Source of the DNA: Janthinobacterium sp. 17J80-10
GTDB lineage: Bacteria > Pseudomonadota > Gammaproteobacteria > Burkholderiales > Burkholderiaceae_D
NCBI RefSeq assembly: GCF_004114795.1
Contig: NZ_CP035311.1
Span: forward strand, 1,178,001-1,242,000
Reading direction: 5' to 3'
Length of the DNA: 64,000 nucleotides
In this document: positions 19,271 to 27,723 of the stretch, piece by piece
Position numbering within the stretch: position 1 is the first letter of the stretch
Layout: each line of letters starts with the position of its first letter
Notes under the pieces: model-generated
The model's database searches: none
Told to the model about the DNA's origin: nothing
Seen by the model: only the letters and a program-made list of their open reading frames with translations
Program-made: the position numbers and the translations under genes

Positions 19271-20470
19271 TCAGGCATACATGTAGCGGCGCGAGCGCGG
19301 CAGCACCTCGGCCGGACGGCCCGCCTTTGTGCACAACACCTGGTAGATCGATACCCAGTCATTGTCGAAGGCGTAGGCGCAGCCGGCCAGGTAGACGCGC
19401 CAGATGCGGAACTGGCGCTCGTCAATCGTCGCATGGATGCGTTCTGCATTCGCCTCGAAACTGGCGGCCCAGATGTCGCATGTCCTGGCATAGTGCCGGC
19501 GCAGGTTTTCCACATCGAGCGCTTCCATCCCGCTCTCCTGCATGCTCTTCAATACCAGGCCGATATGCGGCAATTCGCCGTGCGGGAAAACGTATTTTTC
19601 AATGAATTCGCCGCCGCCATAGGCCGTCTCGCCACTGTCGGCATCGGTGCTGGTAATGCCATGGTTCAACGCCATGCCATCGTCGGCCAGCAGCAGGCGC
19701 ATGGAGGCAAAGTATTCCTCAAGGTGGCGCAAGCCGACATGTTCGAACATGCCCACGCTGGTAATGCGGTCGAAGCTGCCGGAAACGTCGCGGTAATCCT
19801 GCAGGCGGATCTCGATGCGGTCGGAGAGTCCGGCGTTTCTGACCCGTTCGCTCGCCAGTGCATGCTGGTTTTCCGACAGGGTAATGCCGACGCAGCGGGC
19901 GCCGAATTTTTGTGCCGCCCGCATGACCAGCGCACCCCAGCCGCAGCCGATGTCCAGCAGGGTTTGCCCGGGCCGGAGCTGGATCTTGGTCAGGATATGG
20001 TCGATTTTCTTCAGTTGCGCCTGGGCCAGCGTCTCGTCGCCGTTTTCGAAATAGGCGCAGGAGTACACCATGTTTTCATCCAGCCAGAGCCGGTAAAAGT
20101 CGTTGGAGACGTCGTAGTGGTAGCGGATCGCCTCGGCATCCACTTTGCGGGTATGGTGGAAGTGGCGCGCGAAGCGGCCCAGCTTGCCGATGGGCTGCAG
20201 CGTGCGTCGCGCAAGGGCCGAGCCGACGTCGATGATCTGGCTGGCGCTGCCTTCGATGTCGAGCTTGCCTTCGACATAGGCAGTGCCCAGGTTGGAGAGT
20301 GACGGGCGCAACAGGTAAGCCAGTGACGAGGCTTGCGGCACCCTGATGGTGACTTGCGGCGATTGCGAGAAATCGAAGCGCCTGCCATTCCATAATTCCA
20401 GCCGCAGCGGCAGGGCGGCTTGATCGCGCACCTGGTTGACCCAGTGGTCGAGCCTGTTTTCCCAGAACAT
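19271..20470 (-). CDS. cfa: Cyclopropane-fatty-acyl-phospholipid synthase
   Basis: S-adenosylmethionine-dependent enzyme that adds a methylene bridge to unsaturated acyl chains of membrane phospholipids, usually in stationary phase or acid stress. The 399-residue protein has the N-terminal lipid-binding domain, the NMVYSCAYF motif, the SAM-binding LDIGCGWGALV and GITLSENQHALA, and the FEHVG region. The start MFWENRLDHW at 20470 was chosen because an AAGGAGG ribosome site precedes it. pdxH lies 46 bases upstream on the same strand. Confidence 0.95.
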   Translation of the reverse strand: MFWENRLDHWVNQVRDQAALPLRLELWNGRRFDFSQSPQVTIRVPQASSLAYLLRPSLSNLGTAYVEGKLDIEGSASQIIDVGSALARRTLQPIGKLGRFARHFHHTRKVDAEAIRYHYDVSNDFYRLWLDENMVYSCAYFENGDETLAQAQLKKIDHILTKIQLRPGQTLLDIGCGWGALVMRAAQKFGARCVGITLSENQHALASERVRNAGLSDRIEIRLQDYRDVSGSFDRITSVGMFEHVGLRHLEEYFASMRLLLADDGMALNHGITSTDADSGETAYGGGEFIEKYVFPHGELPHIGLVLKSMQESGMEALDVENLRRHYARTCDIWAASFEANAERIHATIDERQFRIWRVYLAGCAYAFDNDWVSIYQVLCTKAGRPAEVLPRSRRYMYA

Positions 20471-20516
20471 GGTGCCTCCTTGCTTGAGAAAACGGCCACT
20501 GCCTGCGCAATGCGCT

Positions 20517-21152
20517 TTACGGCTGCAGCCGCTGTATCCGCCACGCGCCGCCGGCATCGCGGGTATACAGCACCCGGTCATGCAGGCGCGAGCTGCGGCC
20601 CTGCCAGAATTCGATCGCTTCCGGGACCAGCCGGTAGCCGCCCCAGTGTGCCGGGCGGGCCGGATGGTCGCCGTACTGCTCTTTCACGTCGGCGAAGCGT
20701 TTTTCCAGAGTGCCGCGGCTGTCCACCGGACGGCTTTGCTCGGAGGCGATCGCTCCCAGGCGGCTTAACAGCGGCCGGCTGTCGTAATAAACATCGCTTT
20801 CTTCGGCTGCTACTTTTTCTACCCGGCCTTCAATTCGTACCTGGCGCTCCAGTTCGATCCAGTGGAACAGCAATGCTGCGTGCGGATTGGCTTCCAGTTC
20901 CTGTCCCTTGCGGCTGGCGTAATTGGTAAACCATACGAAGCCGCGGACGTCGAATTCCTTGATCAGCAGGATGCGCGAGGATGGCTTGCCATCGGCACCG
21001 ACGGTCGCGACACTCATGGCATTGGCTTCCGGCACATGCGCCTTGAGCGCTTCATCGAACCACTTGCCGAACTGCTTGATCGGATCATGGTCAACATCGT
21101 ATTCCGACAGGCTGGCGTGGCTGTAATCCTTGCGAAGTCCGGCAATCGACAT
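20517..21152 (-). CDS. pdxH: Pyridoxamine 5'-phosphate oxidase
   Basis: FMN enzyme that oxidises pyridoxamine or pyridoxine 5'-phosphate to pyridoxal 5'-phosphate, the active cofactor. The 211 residues show the family order [25 protein letters not shown] strand, [36 protein letters not shown]-like segment (DVYYDSRP), [19 protein letters not shown] and a C-terminal [10 protein letters not shown]. Length and motifs match the enterobacterial enzyme. It is flanked on the same strand by a hemerythrin gene (12-base gap upstream) and cfa. Confidence 0.96.
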   Translation of the reverse strand: MSIAGLRKDYSHASLSEYDVDHDPIKQFGKWFDEALKAHVPEANAMSVATVGADGKPSSRILLIKEFDVRGFVWFTNYASRKGQELEANPHAALLFHWIELERQVRIEGRVEKVAAEESDVYYDSRPLLSRLGAIASEQSRPVDSRGTLEKRFADVKEQYGDHPARPAHWGGYRLVPEAIEFWQGRSSRLHDRVLYTRDAGGAWRIQRLQP

Positions 21153-21164
21153 CTTGTTTCCTTT

Positions 21165-21707
21165 TCATGTATTGGAAATTCCGCGGCGCGCGCGCATGGC
21201 GTCGCCCAACTGGTGCATTTGCGCTTCACTGAAGAGACGCTTTGCCATCGGGGCAATCACGCTTTCTTCCAGTGCCATATGCGCTTCATACAAGCTGGCA
21301 AAGCGCGCAACCCCGTCCGGGGATAATTGCGCGGATTGCCCACTTGCAATTGTACTCAGTTCACGGTCAAGCGCCAGCCACAGGCTTGCCATTTCCCGGT
21401 GCTCCTCCAGTATCCTCGGCAGGAGGGTCTGCAATTGACTGGCATCGTCGCCGCTGGCGCTCGTTTCCAATTGCGGCATCAGATCCTCTTCCTCGTCTTC
21501 ATGATGAAGTGGTGCCGCATCGTTAAAATAACGCAGCACGGCATGGGCAGCTTGTTGCGCCTCAACATCTGCGCCATGCTGCGGCAAGTGCGCCAGCAAT
21601 TTATCCAGCGTGACAAGCTGCTTGCGAATGCGCGTATGGCAATGCCGCAGTACTGCCAGCGGTTCATCGAAGCCGGGAGCCGTATCAAATAGGGAATTTC
21701 CCATCAT
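21165..21707 (-). CDS. Hemerythrin HHE-domain protein
   Basis: A 180-residue soluble four-helix protein with the hemerythrin pattern of iron ligands: His in LRHCHTRIRKQL, HHEDEEEDLMPQL, His in EEHREMASLW, and HMALEESVIAPMAKR. Such proteins bind a di-iron centre and oxygen or act in iron and nitrosative stress; the exact role here cannot be read. It starts MMG, so the true start may be one codon in. It probably shares a transcript with pdxH and cfa. A second, membrane-tailed hemerythrin gene occurs at 58.3 kb. Confidence 0.88.
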   Translation of the reverse strand: MMGNSLFDTAPGFDEPLAVLRHCHTRIRKQLVTLDKLLAHLPQHGADVEAQQAAHAVLRYFNDAAPLHHEDEEEDLMPQLETSASGDDASQLQTLLPRILEEHREMASLWLALDRELSTIASGQSAQLSPDGVARFASLYEAHMALEESVIAPMAKRLFSEAQMHQLGDAMRARRGISNT

Positions 21708-21795
21708 TTCATCCTTGTCATTTTCAAGTTGGCATCAGTCCGCAAAAATTCATTGTAGAAGAAAATTTCGGCTTTCCGTCCGGTAAAATGGCGGA

Positions 21796-22662
21796 ATGTC
21801 TGCTTTACTCCAATTATCTCCCTCTGCGCTCGCTGCAACTGGCGACGGCATTGATCATGAGCGCCGCTTCGGCGGCATCGCCCGTCTTTATGGCGCTGCA
21901 GCCCTCGAACGTTTCCGCACTTCGCACGTCTGCGTGATCGGCGTGGGCGGTGTCGGCTCCTGGATCGTCGAGGCGCTGGCGCGTTCTGCAATTGGCCGCA
22001 TCACCATGATCGACCTGGATAACCTGGCCGAATCCAACGTCAACCGCCAGATCCACGCCTTGACCGATACGCTTGGCAAAGCCAAGGTAACGGCGCTCGC
22101 CGAGCGTATCGCGCAAATCAATCCCTACTGCCGTGTCACTGAAATCGAGGATTTCATCACCCCCGACAACCTCGATGAAATGATTGGCGCCGGCAACTAC
22201 GATTACATCATCGACGCGATCGACAATGTCCGCGCCAAGACCGCGCTGATCGCCTATTGCCGCGAACACGGCCTCAAGCTGATCACCATCGGCGGCGCCG
22301 GCGGCCAGATCGATCCGACTAAAATCGAAGTGCGCGACCTTTGCCGCACCGAGCAGGAACCCTTGCTCTCCAAGGTGCGCAAGCGCTTGCGCCAGCAATA
22401 TGGTTTCCCGCGCGGCACCAAGAACAAGTTCGGTATCGACGCGGTGTTTTCCACTGAGCCGCTGCGCTTTCCGGAAAGCGCGCAGGCTTGCGAAATCAGC
22501 GGGCAAGGTGAATCAGACGATGCGGACGATGCCGGCATTACTGGCCTGAATTGCGCCGGCTTCGGTTCTGCCATGGTGGTGACGGCATCCTTCGGTCTTG
22601 TGGCAGCTGCACAGGTGTTGAAGAATCTGGCGCAGGCCGCGACAGCCGCCAAGACAACTTAA
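21796..22662 (+). CDS. tcdA: tRNA threonylcarbamoyladenosine dehydratase
   Basis: E1-like enzyme (YgdL/CsdL) that uses ATP to cyclise t6A37 of tRNA into ct6A. The 288 residues hold the nucleotide-binding GVGGVGSWIVEAL, the DLDNLAESNVNRQIHA segment, YDYIIDAIDNVRAKTALI, and the substrate arginine region SKVRKRLRQQYGF. It is divergent from the hemerythrin-pdxH-cfa unit with 88 bases between. It acts on the product of the t6A pathway begun by Sua5 (4.8 kb). Its stop overlaps the convergent thpR gene by 4 bases. Confidence 0.94.
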   Translation: MSALLQLSPSALAATGDGIDHERRFGGIARLYGAAALERFRTSHVCVIGVGGVGSWIVEALARSAIGRITMIDLDNLAESNVNRQIHALTDTLGKAKVTALAERIAQINPYCRVTEIEDFITPDNLDEMIGAGNYDYIIDAIDNVRAKTALIAYCREHGLKLITIGGAGGQIDPTKIEVRDLCRTEQEPLLSKVRKRLRQQYGFPRGTKNKFGIDAVFSTEPLRFPESAQACEISGQGESDDADDAGITGLNCAGFGSAMVVTASFGLVAAAQVLKNLAQAATAAKTT

Positions 22663-23201
22663 GTCGCCGCATCAAGGCGGCGCGAGGACAGCACCCGGTA
22701 TGCCAGGCGGCTGCCTTCCTGCAGCGATTGCACCAGGGCGACCTGGTTGACTTGCCAGGTGAATGGCTCGAAGGGCAGGTCCGGCGGCGCATCCGCATCG
22801 CGCGCCAGCGTAATGTGCGCCTTGAAATCTTTCTTATTATCAAAATTGATGTGGTGCCTCCCCAGCGCCTCTGACAGCGAGGCCTGCAGCACAGTGAGCG
22901 CTGCCGGCGCCATATGACTGCCGGCCCAGGCGATGCGGTTTTTCCTGAAATATCCCAACCGGTCGATCTGCAGTGCAAAGGCATTGCGCGGCAACTCTGC
23001 GAGCAGGTTTTCCAGGAGCGGCAAGTGCCTTGCGGGCTGGTTGCCGAGAAACGCCAGTGTTGCATGCAGGCTGCCTGGCTGGATATGCCGCCCATGCACG
23101 CGGGCTTGCAGTGCTTGCAATGCTTCCCGCACGCCTTCATCCGGCCATAGGGCATAGAACAGGCGCAGCGGCGTGTCGCGGCCGCTACCGGTCGCTGTCA
23201 T
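22659..23201 (-). CDS. thpR: RNA 2',3'-cyclic phosphodiesterase (LigT/ThpR)
   Basis: Member of the 2H phosphoesterase family; hydrolyses RNA 2',3'-cyclic phosphate ends. Both catalytic HxT motifs are present: HATLAF and HITLAR. The 180-residue protein starts MTATGSGRD; an upstream in-frame extension overlaps the preceding gene and is not conserved in character. RLFYALWPDE is the typical first strand. It is the last of three leftward genes with a zinc-ribbon protein and a small membrane protein, and converges tail to tail with tcdA. Confidence 0.92.
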   Translation of the reverse strand: MTATGSGRDTPLRLFYALWPDEGVREALQALQARVHGRHIQPGSLHATLAFLGNQPARHLPLLENLLAELPRNAFALQIDRLGYFRKNRIAWAGSHMAPAALTVLQASLSEALGRHHINFDNKKDFKAHITLARDADAPPDLPFEPFTWQVNQVALVQSLQEGSRLAYRVLSSRRLDAAT

Positions 23202-23214
23202 GGACGGGTGAATA

Positions 23215-23604
23215 TCAATCCTTGATGTGCGTAAAAAACAGGTAGCACGCCAGCAGGATGGCGATGACGACGCAGGCAAAGGAAAATGCAATGCCACTGC
23301 TGACGCAAAACAGGGCGGCGCAAAAATAGGCTGCGGTGCCTTCCATGGCCTGCGCCAGCATGCCGGAATAAATTTGCAGCAGCATCAGCATGGACACGGC
23401 GATGCCCAGCCATTTCAGCGTATAGGCAGGCAGCAGGGCGCGCTGGGCACGGTTATAGCGATAATTGGCGCTGCGCTGTTCAGGGGTGCCCATGTTCGCG
23501 TCGCGAAAGCGCCAAAAGGGTGTGGCCCAGCGCCAGCAGATAATCCCCAGGAGGCGGAGCAATTGCAGGCACTGAACGAAGCGGGATGGAGTATCTGTTT
23601 GCAT
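23215..23604 (-). CDS. Small membrane protein, unknown function
   Basis: A 129-residue protein I do not recognise. A cytosolic N-terminal part (with RYNRAQRALLPAYTLKW) is followed by two or three hydrophobic helices in the second half, with WLGIAVSMLMLLQIYSGML and a long AFSFACVVIAILLACYLFF segment. A GGAGG ribosome site lies about 9 bases before the start. It ends 13 bases before thpR, so the two are likely co-transcribed. Confidence 0.7.
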   Translation of the reverse strand: MQTDTPSRFVQCLQLLRLLGIICWRWATPFWRFRDANMGTPEQRSANYRYNRAQRALLPAYTLKWLGIAVSMLMLLQIYSGMLAQAMEGTAAYFCAALFCVSSGIAFSFACVVIAILLACYLFFTHIKD

Positions 23605-23687
23605 CAGGGACGCCTCCTAGGACACCAGGATTCCAGGATGTTAGGCATCATGCGGCGGATCAGGTTCACCAGGAGCGATTGCCGATA

Positions 23688-23891
23688 TTACGCCTGCCGA
23701 AAGTTTTCTTCCTCGGTGCGGTAATCTTCCGCGCATTCCTTGTTGCAAAACCGCCGGACATTATCGAGCGGCGCATTGCAATACCAGCAGGCGCCTTTGG
23801 GCTTCAACGCGGCCCGGCCCGACTCTTGCGCAGCGACAAGCGCTTGCACGGCTGGATGCGTTTCGTTCGCGATACCGTCGGCGTCATTCAT
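23688..23891 (-). CDS. Small zinc-ribbon protein
   Basis: A 67-residue protein starting MNDADGIANE, chosen over a longer frame because AGGTG precedes it. Its C-terminal half carries CWYCNAPLDNVRRFCNKEC, a four-Cys zinc-ribbon (CxxC and CxxxC) as in small DUF2116-like proteins. It leads a leftward group with the membrane protein and thpR. Role unknown. Confidence 0.7.
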   Translation of the reverse strand: MNDADGIANETHPAVQALVAAQESGRAALKPKGACWYCNAPLDNVRRFCNKECAEDYRTEEENFRQA

Positions 23892-24355
23892 GAAGCACCT
23901 GTCAGGAAGCAAAACCGGGTCAAGGCCATTCGCGCATGCATCGGGCAACACAACGCTGCTTTTGCGCACGTTTCTACCTTACCGCCATGCTCCGCGCAGA
24001 TCAAGCCCACACCGGCGCTTACCGTGGCAAATTGGTCCCCGTTTGGTATTGAAATTTTCTATCCAAAAACCTTTGGTCATTAGTTTGCATCGCAGATTGC
24101 TCTCGGAATGGCATAATTTTACTTTGGGTAGTATTTTTAAATTTACTGATAGTGTTTATCGGCTGGCTTGCATATTGTTTCCAGGCACTATCCGAACAGG
24201 GAGTGGATTGCTTTATAGAAAAACTTTAAAGTGGACTCACTCGTAAGCCGCTGGAACGCCGCACCGACGGAAATTGACCGGGAGCTGACGACAAATGCCG
24301 CCTTAACCATAAAAAACACCAGAGGCGGCTGGTTATCACAACAAGAGGAGACATC
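23892..24355. other. AT-rich intergenic region before the lipase gene
   Basis: About 460 bases with no supported gene. The part from about 24060 to 24240 is clearly lower in GC than its surroundings. Just before the lipase start, GCCGCCT (24297-24303) can pair with AGGCGGC (24323-24329), a possible leader hairpin ahead of the GAGGAG ribosome site. Confidence 0.5.
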
Positions 24356-25060
24356 ATGACATCAGCATTCTCGCTTTCCCGCTTGCTCGCCGCCGCTGCC
24401 CTGGCAGTTTCCAGCTTCGCCGCCCAGGCCGCCTGCCTCGACAATGTCGTGCTGGTCCACGGCAATACGGCGTCGCCGTCGAGCTGGAACAATACGGTCA
24501 GCACCCTGAAGAGCCGCGGTTACCTCGATTCGCAACTGTACCGTCCGAACTGGGGTTCCAAGACCAATGCCGGCAGCAATAGCCATGACAGTACCAATAC
24601 CGGCGTCGTCAAGAGTTCCCTGCAAGCGGCACTGGCGGCTTCTTGCACCGGCAAGATCGATGTCATCGGCCATTCCATGGGCGTGACGCTGGCCATGAAG
24701 GCGATCAACGAGCTGGGCTATTCGTCCAAGGTGAATAGCTTCATCGGCGTGGCCGGTGCCCAGCACGGCTTGAATTCGTGCGGCGTCTATCCCTTTAACG
24801 TGTTGTCCGCGACCTGCGGTTCGGCCGGCCTGTCGATCGACAGCCCACTGATTAATTCGGTCAAGAACAAGCGTTACGGCGCCAAGATGTATTCGATCAA
24901 GAGCTGGATGGATGAAATCGTTTGCATGGGCAGTTGCTATGTCTGGGGTGCGCATACCAGCAACATCGACATGCAGAATGCCAGCTACGACTACGCGCTG
25001 GGACACTTCGGCCTGCAAACTTTAACGACCACCAAACAAGCCGACCTGATCATGAATTGA
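24356..25060 (+). CDS. Secreted triacylglycerol lipase/esterase (alpha/beta hydrolase)
   Basis: A 234-residue exported hydrolase. A Sec signal peptide with an ALA-rich core ends near SFAAQA (about residue 24). The oxyanion region VLVHGNTASPSSW and nucleophile GHSMG (Ser107) follow, with candidate Asp in SWMDEIV and His in YALGHFGL, as in class 2 lipases. It contains several Cys that could form periplasmic or extracellular disulfides. A GAGGAG ribosome site precedes the ATG, and a strong terminator follows within 35 bases, so it is a single-gene unit. Confidence 0.87.
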   Translation: MTSAFSLSRLLAAAALAVSSFAAQAACLDNVVLVHGNTASPSSWNNTVSTLKSRGYLDSQLYRPNWGSKTNAGSNSHDSTNTGVVKSSLQAALAASCTGKIDVIGHSMGVTLAMKAINELGYSSKVNSFIGVAGAQHGLNSCGVYPFNVLSATCGSAGLSIDSPLINSVKNKRYGAKMYSIKSWMDEIVCMGSCYVWGAHTSNIDMQNASYDYALGHFGLQTLTTTKQADLIMN

Positions 25061-25094
25061 CGGGTGTGCGATGGGGCGGCTGGGCCGCCCGATG

Positions 25095-25127
25095 AAAAAA
25101 GCCCTGCGATTTTCGCAGGGCTTTTTT
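25095..25127. terminator. Bidirectional Rho-independent terminator
   Basis: An A6 run, the stem GCCCTGCGA (25101-25109) with TCGCAGGGC (25113-25121), and a T6 run. It lies between the convergent lipase and cyclic-di-GMP genes and can serve both strands. Confidence 0.95.
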
Positions 25128-25149
25128 ATTTCGTTTAATGCAGCTGCAG

Positions 25150-27513
25150 TCAGGCATTCGCCAGCGCAATCGTGCTCCAGTGCCCGCAGGGGACGGGCTT
25201 GCCAATGCCATAGCCTTGCCCGAAGTCCACCCGCAAATCTTTCAGTCGCGCCAGGATGGCGTCGTTTTCAACGAATTCGGCGATGGTGCGCAAGCCCATG
25301 GTGTGGCCGATATGGTTAATGGCTTCCACCATGGCCGCATCGGCCGCGTCAGTCAGCATGTCCTTGACGAAGCTGCCGTCGATTTTCAGGTAGTCCACCG
25401 GCAGCTGCTTGAGATAGGTAAAGGACGACATGCCGCTGCCGAAGTCATCGAGTGCAAACTTGCAGCCGACCGCGCGCAACCGGTTGATCAGAGTGGTTGC
25501 CTGCGTCAGGTTGGCGATTGCCACCGTTTCAGTGATTTCGAAGCAGACCTTGTGAGTCGGGATCTTGTACAGCTCGAGTTCGCGCAAAATGAAGTCAAGA
25601 AATTCCGGATCCGAAACCGACGCGCCGGACAGGTTGATGGCGCACATTTCCAGCGCCTCTCCAGCAACGGGATTCAATTGCTCGAAATTGGCGAAGGCGC
25701 TGGAAATGACCCAACGGTCGATGGCCGGCATCAGGCCGAAACGCTCGGCTGCCGGCAGGAAGGCGCCTGGCGGAACCAGCCGGCCCTCCTCGTCGCGCAG
25801 CCGAAGCAGCAACTCGAAATGCGCTCCCGCGCTGCCTGCGGCCGCATCCAGGGGCACGATTTTCTGGCAATACAATTGCAGGCGTTCTTCCTGCAGCGCC
25901 AGGCGCAGCCGGCTGACCCATTGCATTTCGCTCTGGCGGATGGTGATGTCGTGGTCTTCGCGGTGGCCGACGTGGACGCGGTTGCGGCCATTTTCCTTAG
26001 CGAGATAACAGGCGGTATCGGCAGCGGCCAGAATATCCGACTCGCTCATGTCGTTGCCGGTGAAACTGACCACGCCGATCGACAGGCTGACATTGAAGCT
26101 GTTGCCTTGCCAGATGAAGCGGAAGTCGCTGACGGTGTCGCGCAGGCTTTCGGCAATTGCCGCTGCCGGCTGGGGCGGGCAGTTTTCCAGCAGGATGCCG
26201 AATTCGTCGCCCCCCAGCCGTGCCAGCGTATCGCTGGCACGCAACTTGTTTTGCAGCAGGCCCGCGACAGTGCGCAGCAATTCATCGCCGGCGCAGTGGC
26301 CGGAAGTATCATTGACGATCTTGAACTGGTCCAGGTCGATGTAAATGAAGGCATGCTGGCGGTTATCCGCAGCGGCGCTCTTGACGGCCTGTTTCAGGCG
26401 GAATTCGAATTCGCGGCGGTTGACCAGGCCAGTCAGGTCGTCATGGGTGGCCTGGTACGACAGCTGCGCGGCGATCTGGCGCGAGCGGCTGACGTCATGG
26501 AAAGCCAGCACCACGCCACTGACATGGCCGTTGATGTCGCGGATGGGCGCCGCCGTTTCCTCGATGGCAAACTCCTTGCCATGCTTGCCGATCAGTACGG
26601 CATTGTCATGCGGGCTGACTGCAATGCCGGCGGCAAGCACTTGCTGCACCGGGTCGGGCAGGGGGGTGTGACTGCCTTCTTCAACAATGTGAAAAATTTC
26701 GGAGAGTAAATGCCCGTGGGCTTCGGCGCTGCTCCACCCGGTCAGCTGCTCGGCAACCGGATTGAGATAGTCCACCCTGCCGTCGACATCGGTCGTGATG
26801 ACGCCATCGGCGATCGATTGCAGGGTGACCGTGGCGCGTTCCTTTTCCGCCATGAGCGCAGCGGTGCGTTTGACGATGCGCTGTTCCAGGATGTGGTTGG
26901 CGCGCTCAAGCAGCGCCTGGGCTTCATCGCGCTCGCGGCGCATGCGGATGACGGCGATGCCGTGCGCCAGGTCGCTGGCGACTTCGCTCAGCAGGGCGAC
27001 TTCTTCGGTATCGAAGCGGTCGGATTCCGAGGAATAAAAACCGATTGCGCCGATGATTCTGCCCTCGACTACCAGCGGCAATCCCAGCACCGAATTGTAG
27101 TTGTAAATACGCGTTGCATCGCTCCAGGCCGCCATGAAGGTAAGGGAATTGCGGGCGTCGCGAACAATGGCAGGCTGCCCGCTGCGGATCGAGCGGCCGA
27201 ATACGCCCTGGCCCTGGGGCCGGTCCGCCGACCAGGATACGTCGTCGATGCCGAGATTGTTTTCCAAAAAGCCGACCTTCGCCATCGGCTTGACCGTCAT
27301 GCGTTCGTCATCGAGGGCGTAGCCGACCCAGGAATGCGTGTAGCCACCCGCCGTCACCATCGTGCGGCAGATTTCATCGAGCAGTGCCTGCTCATCGGTC
27401 GCACGAATGACAACGCGGCTGCAGGCGCTCAAGGTGCGCAGCACGCGCACGTAACGCGCACCGAATTCCTGCTTTGTCTCCTCGCCGATTCTGTTTATAA
27501 GACTCTTGTCCAT
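25150..27513 (-). CDS. GAF-PAS-GGDEF-EAL cyclic-di-GMP signalling protein
   Basis: A 787-residue cytosolic sensor with no membrane helix. A GAF domain spans about residues 30-190, a PAS domain about 225-345, GGDEF about 350-515 (motif LGGDEFG near residue 433) and EAL about 530-785. The EAL motif reads ELL near residue 565, but the metal and catalytic residues look kept: FEITET, DDFGSGMSSF, YLKIDGSFV and EFVEND. Both diguanylate cyclase and phosphodiesterase activity are therefore possible. It is a lone gene divergent from dacB. Confidence 0.95.
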   Translation of the reverse strand: MDKSLINRIGEETKQEFGARYVRVLRTLSACSRVVIRATDEQALLDEICRTMVTAGGYTHSWVGYALDDERMTVKPMAKVGFLENNLGIDDVSWSADRPQGQGVFGRSIRSGQPAIVRDARNSLTFMAAWSDATRIYNYNSVLGLPLVVEGRIIGAIGFYSSESDRFDTEEVALLSEVASDLAHGIAVIRMRRERDEAQALLERANHILEQRIVKRTAALMAEKERATVTLQSIADGVITTDVDGRVDYLNPVAEQLTGWSSAEAHGHLLSEIFHIVEEGSHTPLPDPVQQVLAAGIAVSPHDNAVLIGKHGKEFAIEETAAPIRDINGHVSGVVLAFHDVSRSRQIAAQLSYQATHDDLTGLVNRREFEFRLKQAVKSAAADNRQHAFIYIDLDQFKIVNDTSGHCAGDELLRTVAGLLQNKLRASDTLARLGGDEFGILLENCPPQPAAAIAESLRDTVSDFRFIWQGNSFNVSLSIGVVSFTGNDMSESDILAAADTACYLAKENGRNRVHVGHREDHDITIRQSEMQWVSRLRLALQEERLQLYCQKIVPLDAAAGSAGAHFELLLRLRDEEGRLVPPGAFLPAAERFGLMPAIDRWVISSAFANFEQLNPVAGEALEMCAINLSGASVSDPEFLDFILRELELYKIPTHKVCFEITETVAIANLTQATTLINRLRAVGCKFALDDFGSGMSSFTYLKQLPVDYLKIDGSFVKDMLTDAADAAMVEAINHIGHTMGLRTIAEFVENDAILARLKDLRVDFGQGYGIGKPVPCGHWSTIALANA

Positions 27514-27621
27514 TTTTCATGTTTCTATGCGGCGTGACCCAGAGTAGTACAAAACCGCAAGAATGAAAAGGGGCCGAAAGTCCGGTTGTGTGCGTGGTTG
27601 CAACAATGTTTTTTTTGCAAA

Positions 27622-27650
27622 AATCGCGCAATCCCGTCGTTTGCGCGATT
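27622..27650. repeat. Inverted repeat in the dacB/cyclic-di-GMP divergent region
   Basis: AATCGCGCAA (27622-27631) and TTGCGCGATT (27641-27650) form a perfect 10-bp dyad with a 9-base spacer, next to a T8 run. It lies about 75 bases upstream of dacB and could be an operator for either divergent gene. Confidence 0.55.
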
Positions 27651-27723
27651 GCCCTGTGTGGCACGTTGGGCGCATGGGATAATGATCTTTAACTTCCATT
27701 ATTGACCCGTTTATTGTTATTTC

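Noticed and set aside
25138..26709. 523-codon plus-strand open frame opposite the cyclic-di-GMP gene
   Set aside because: Starts inside the terminator region and mirrors the GGDEF/EAL coding strand.
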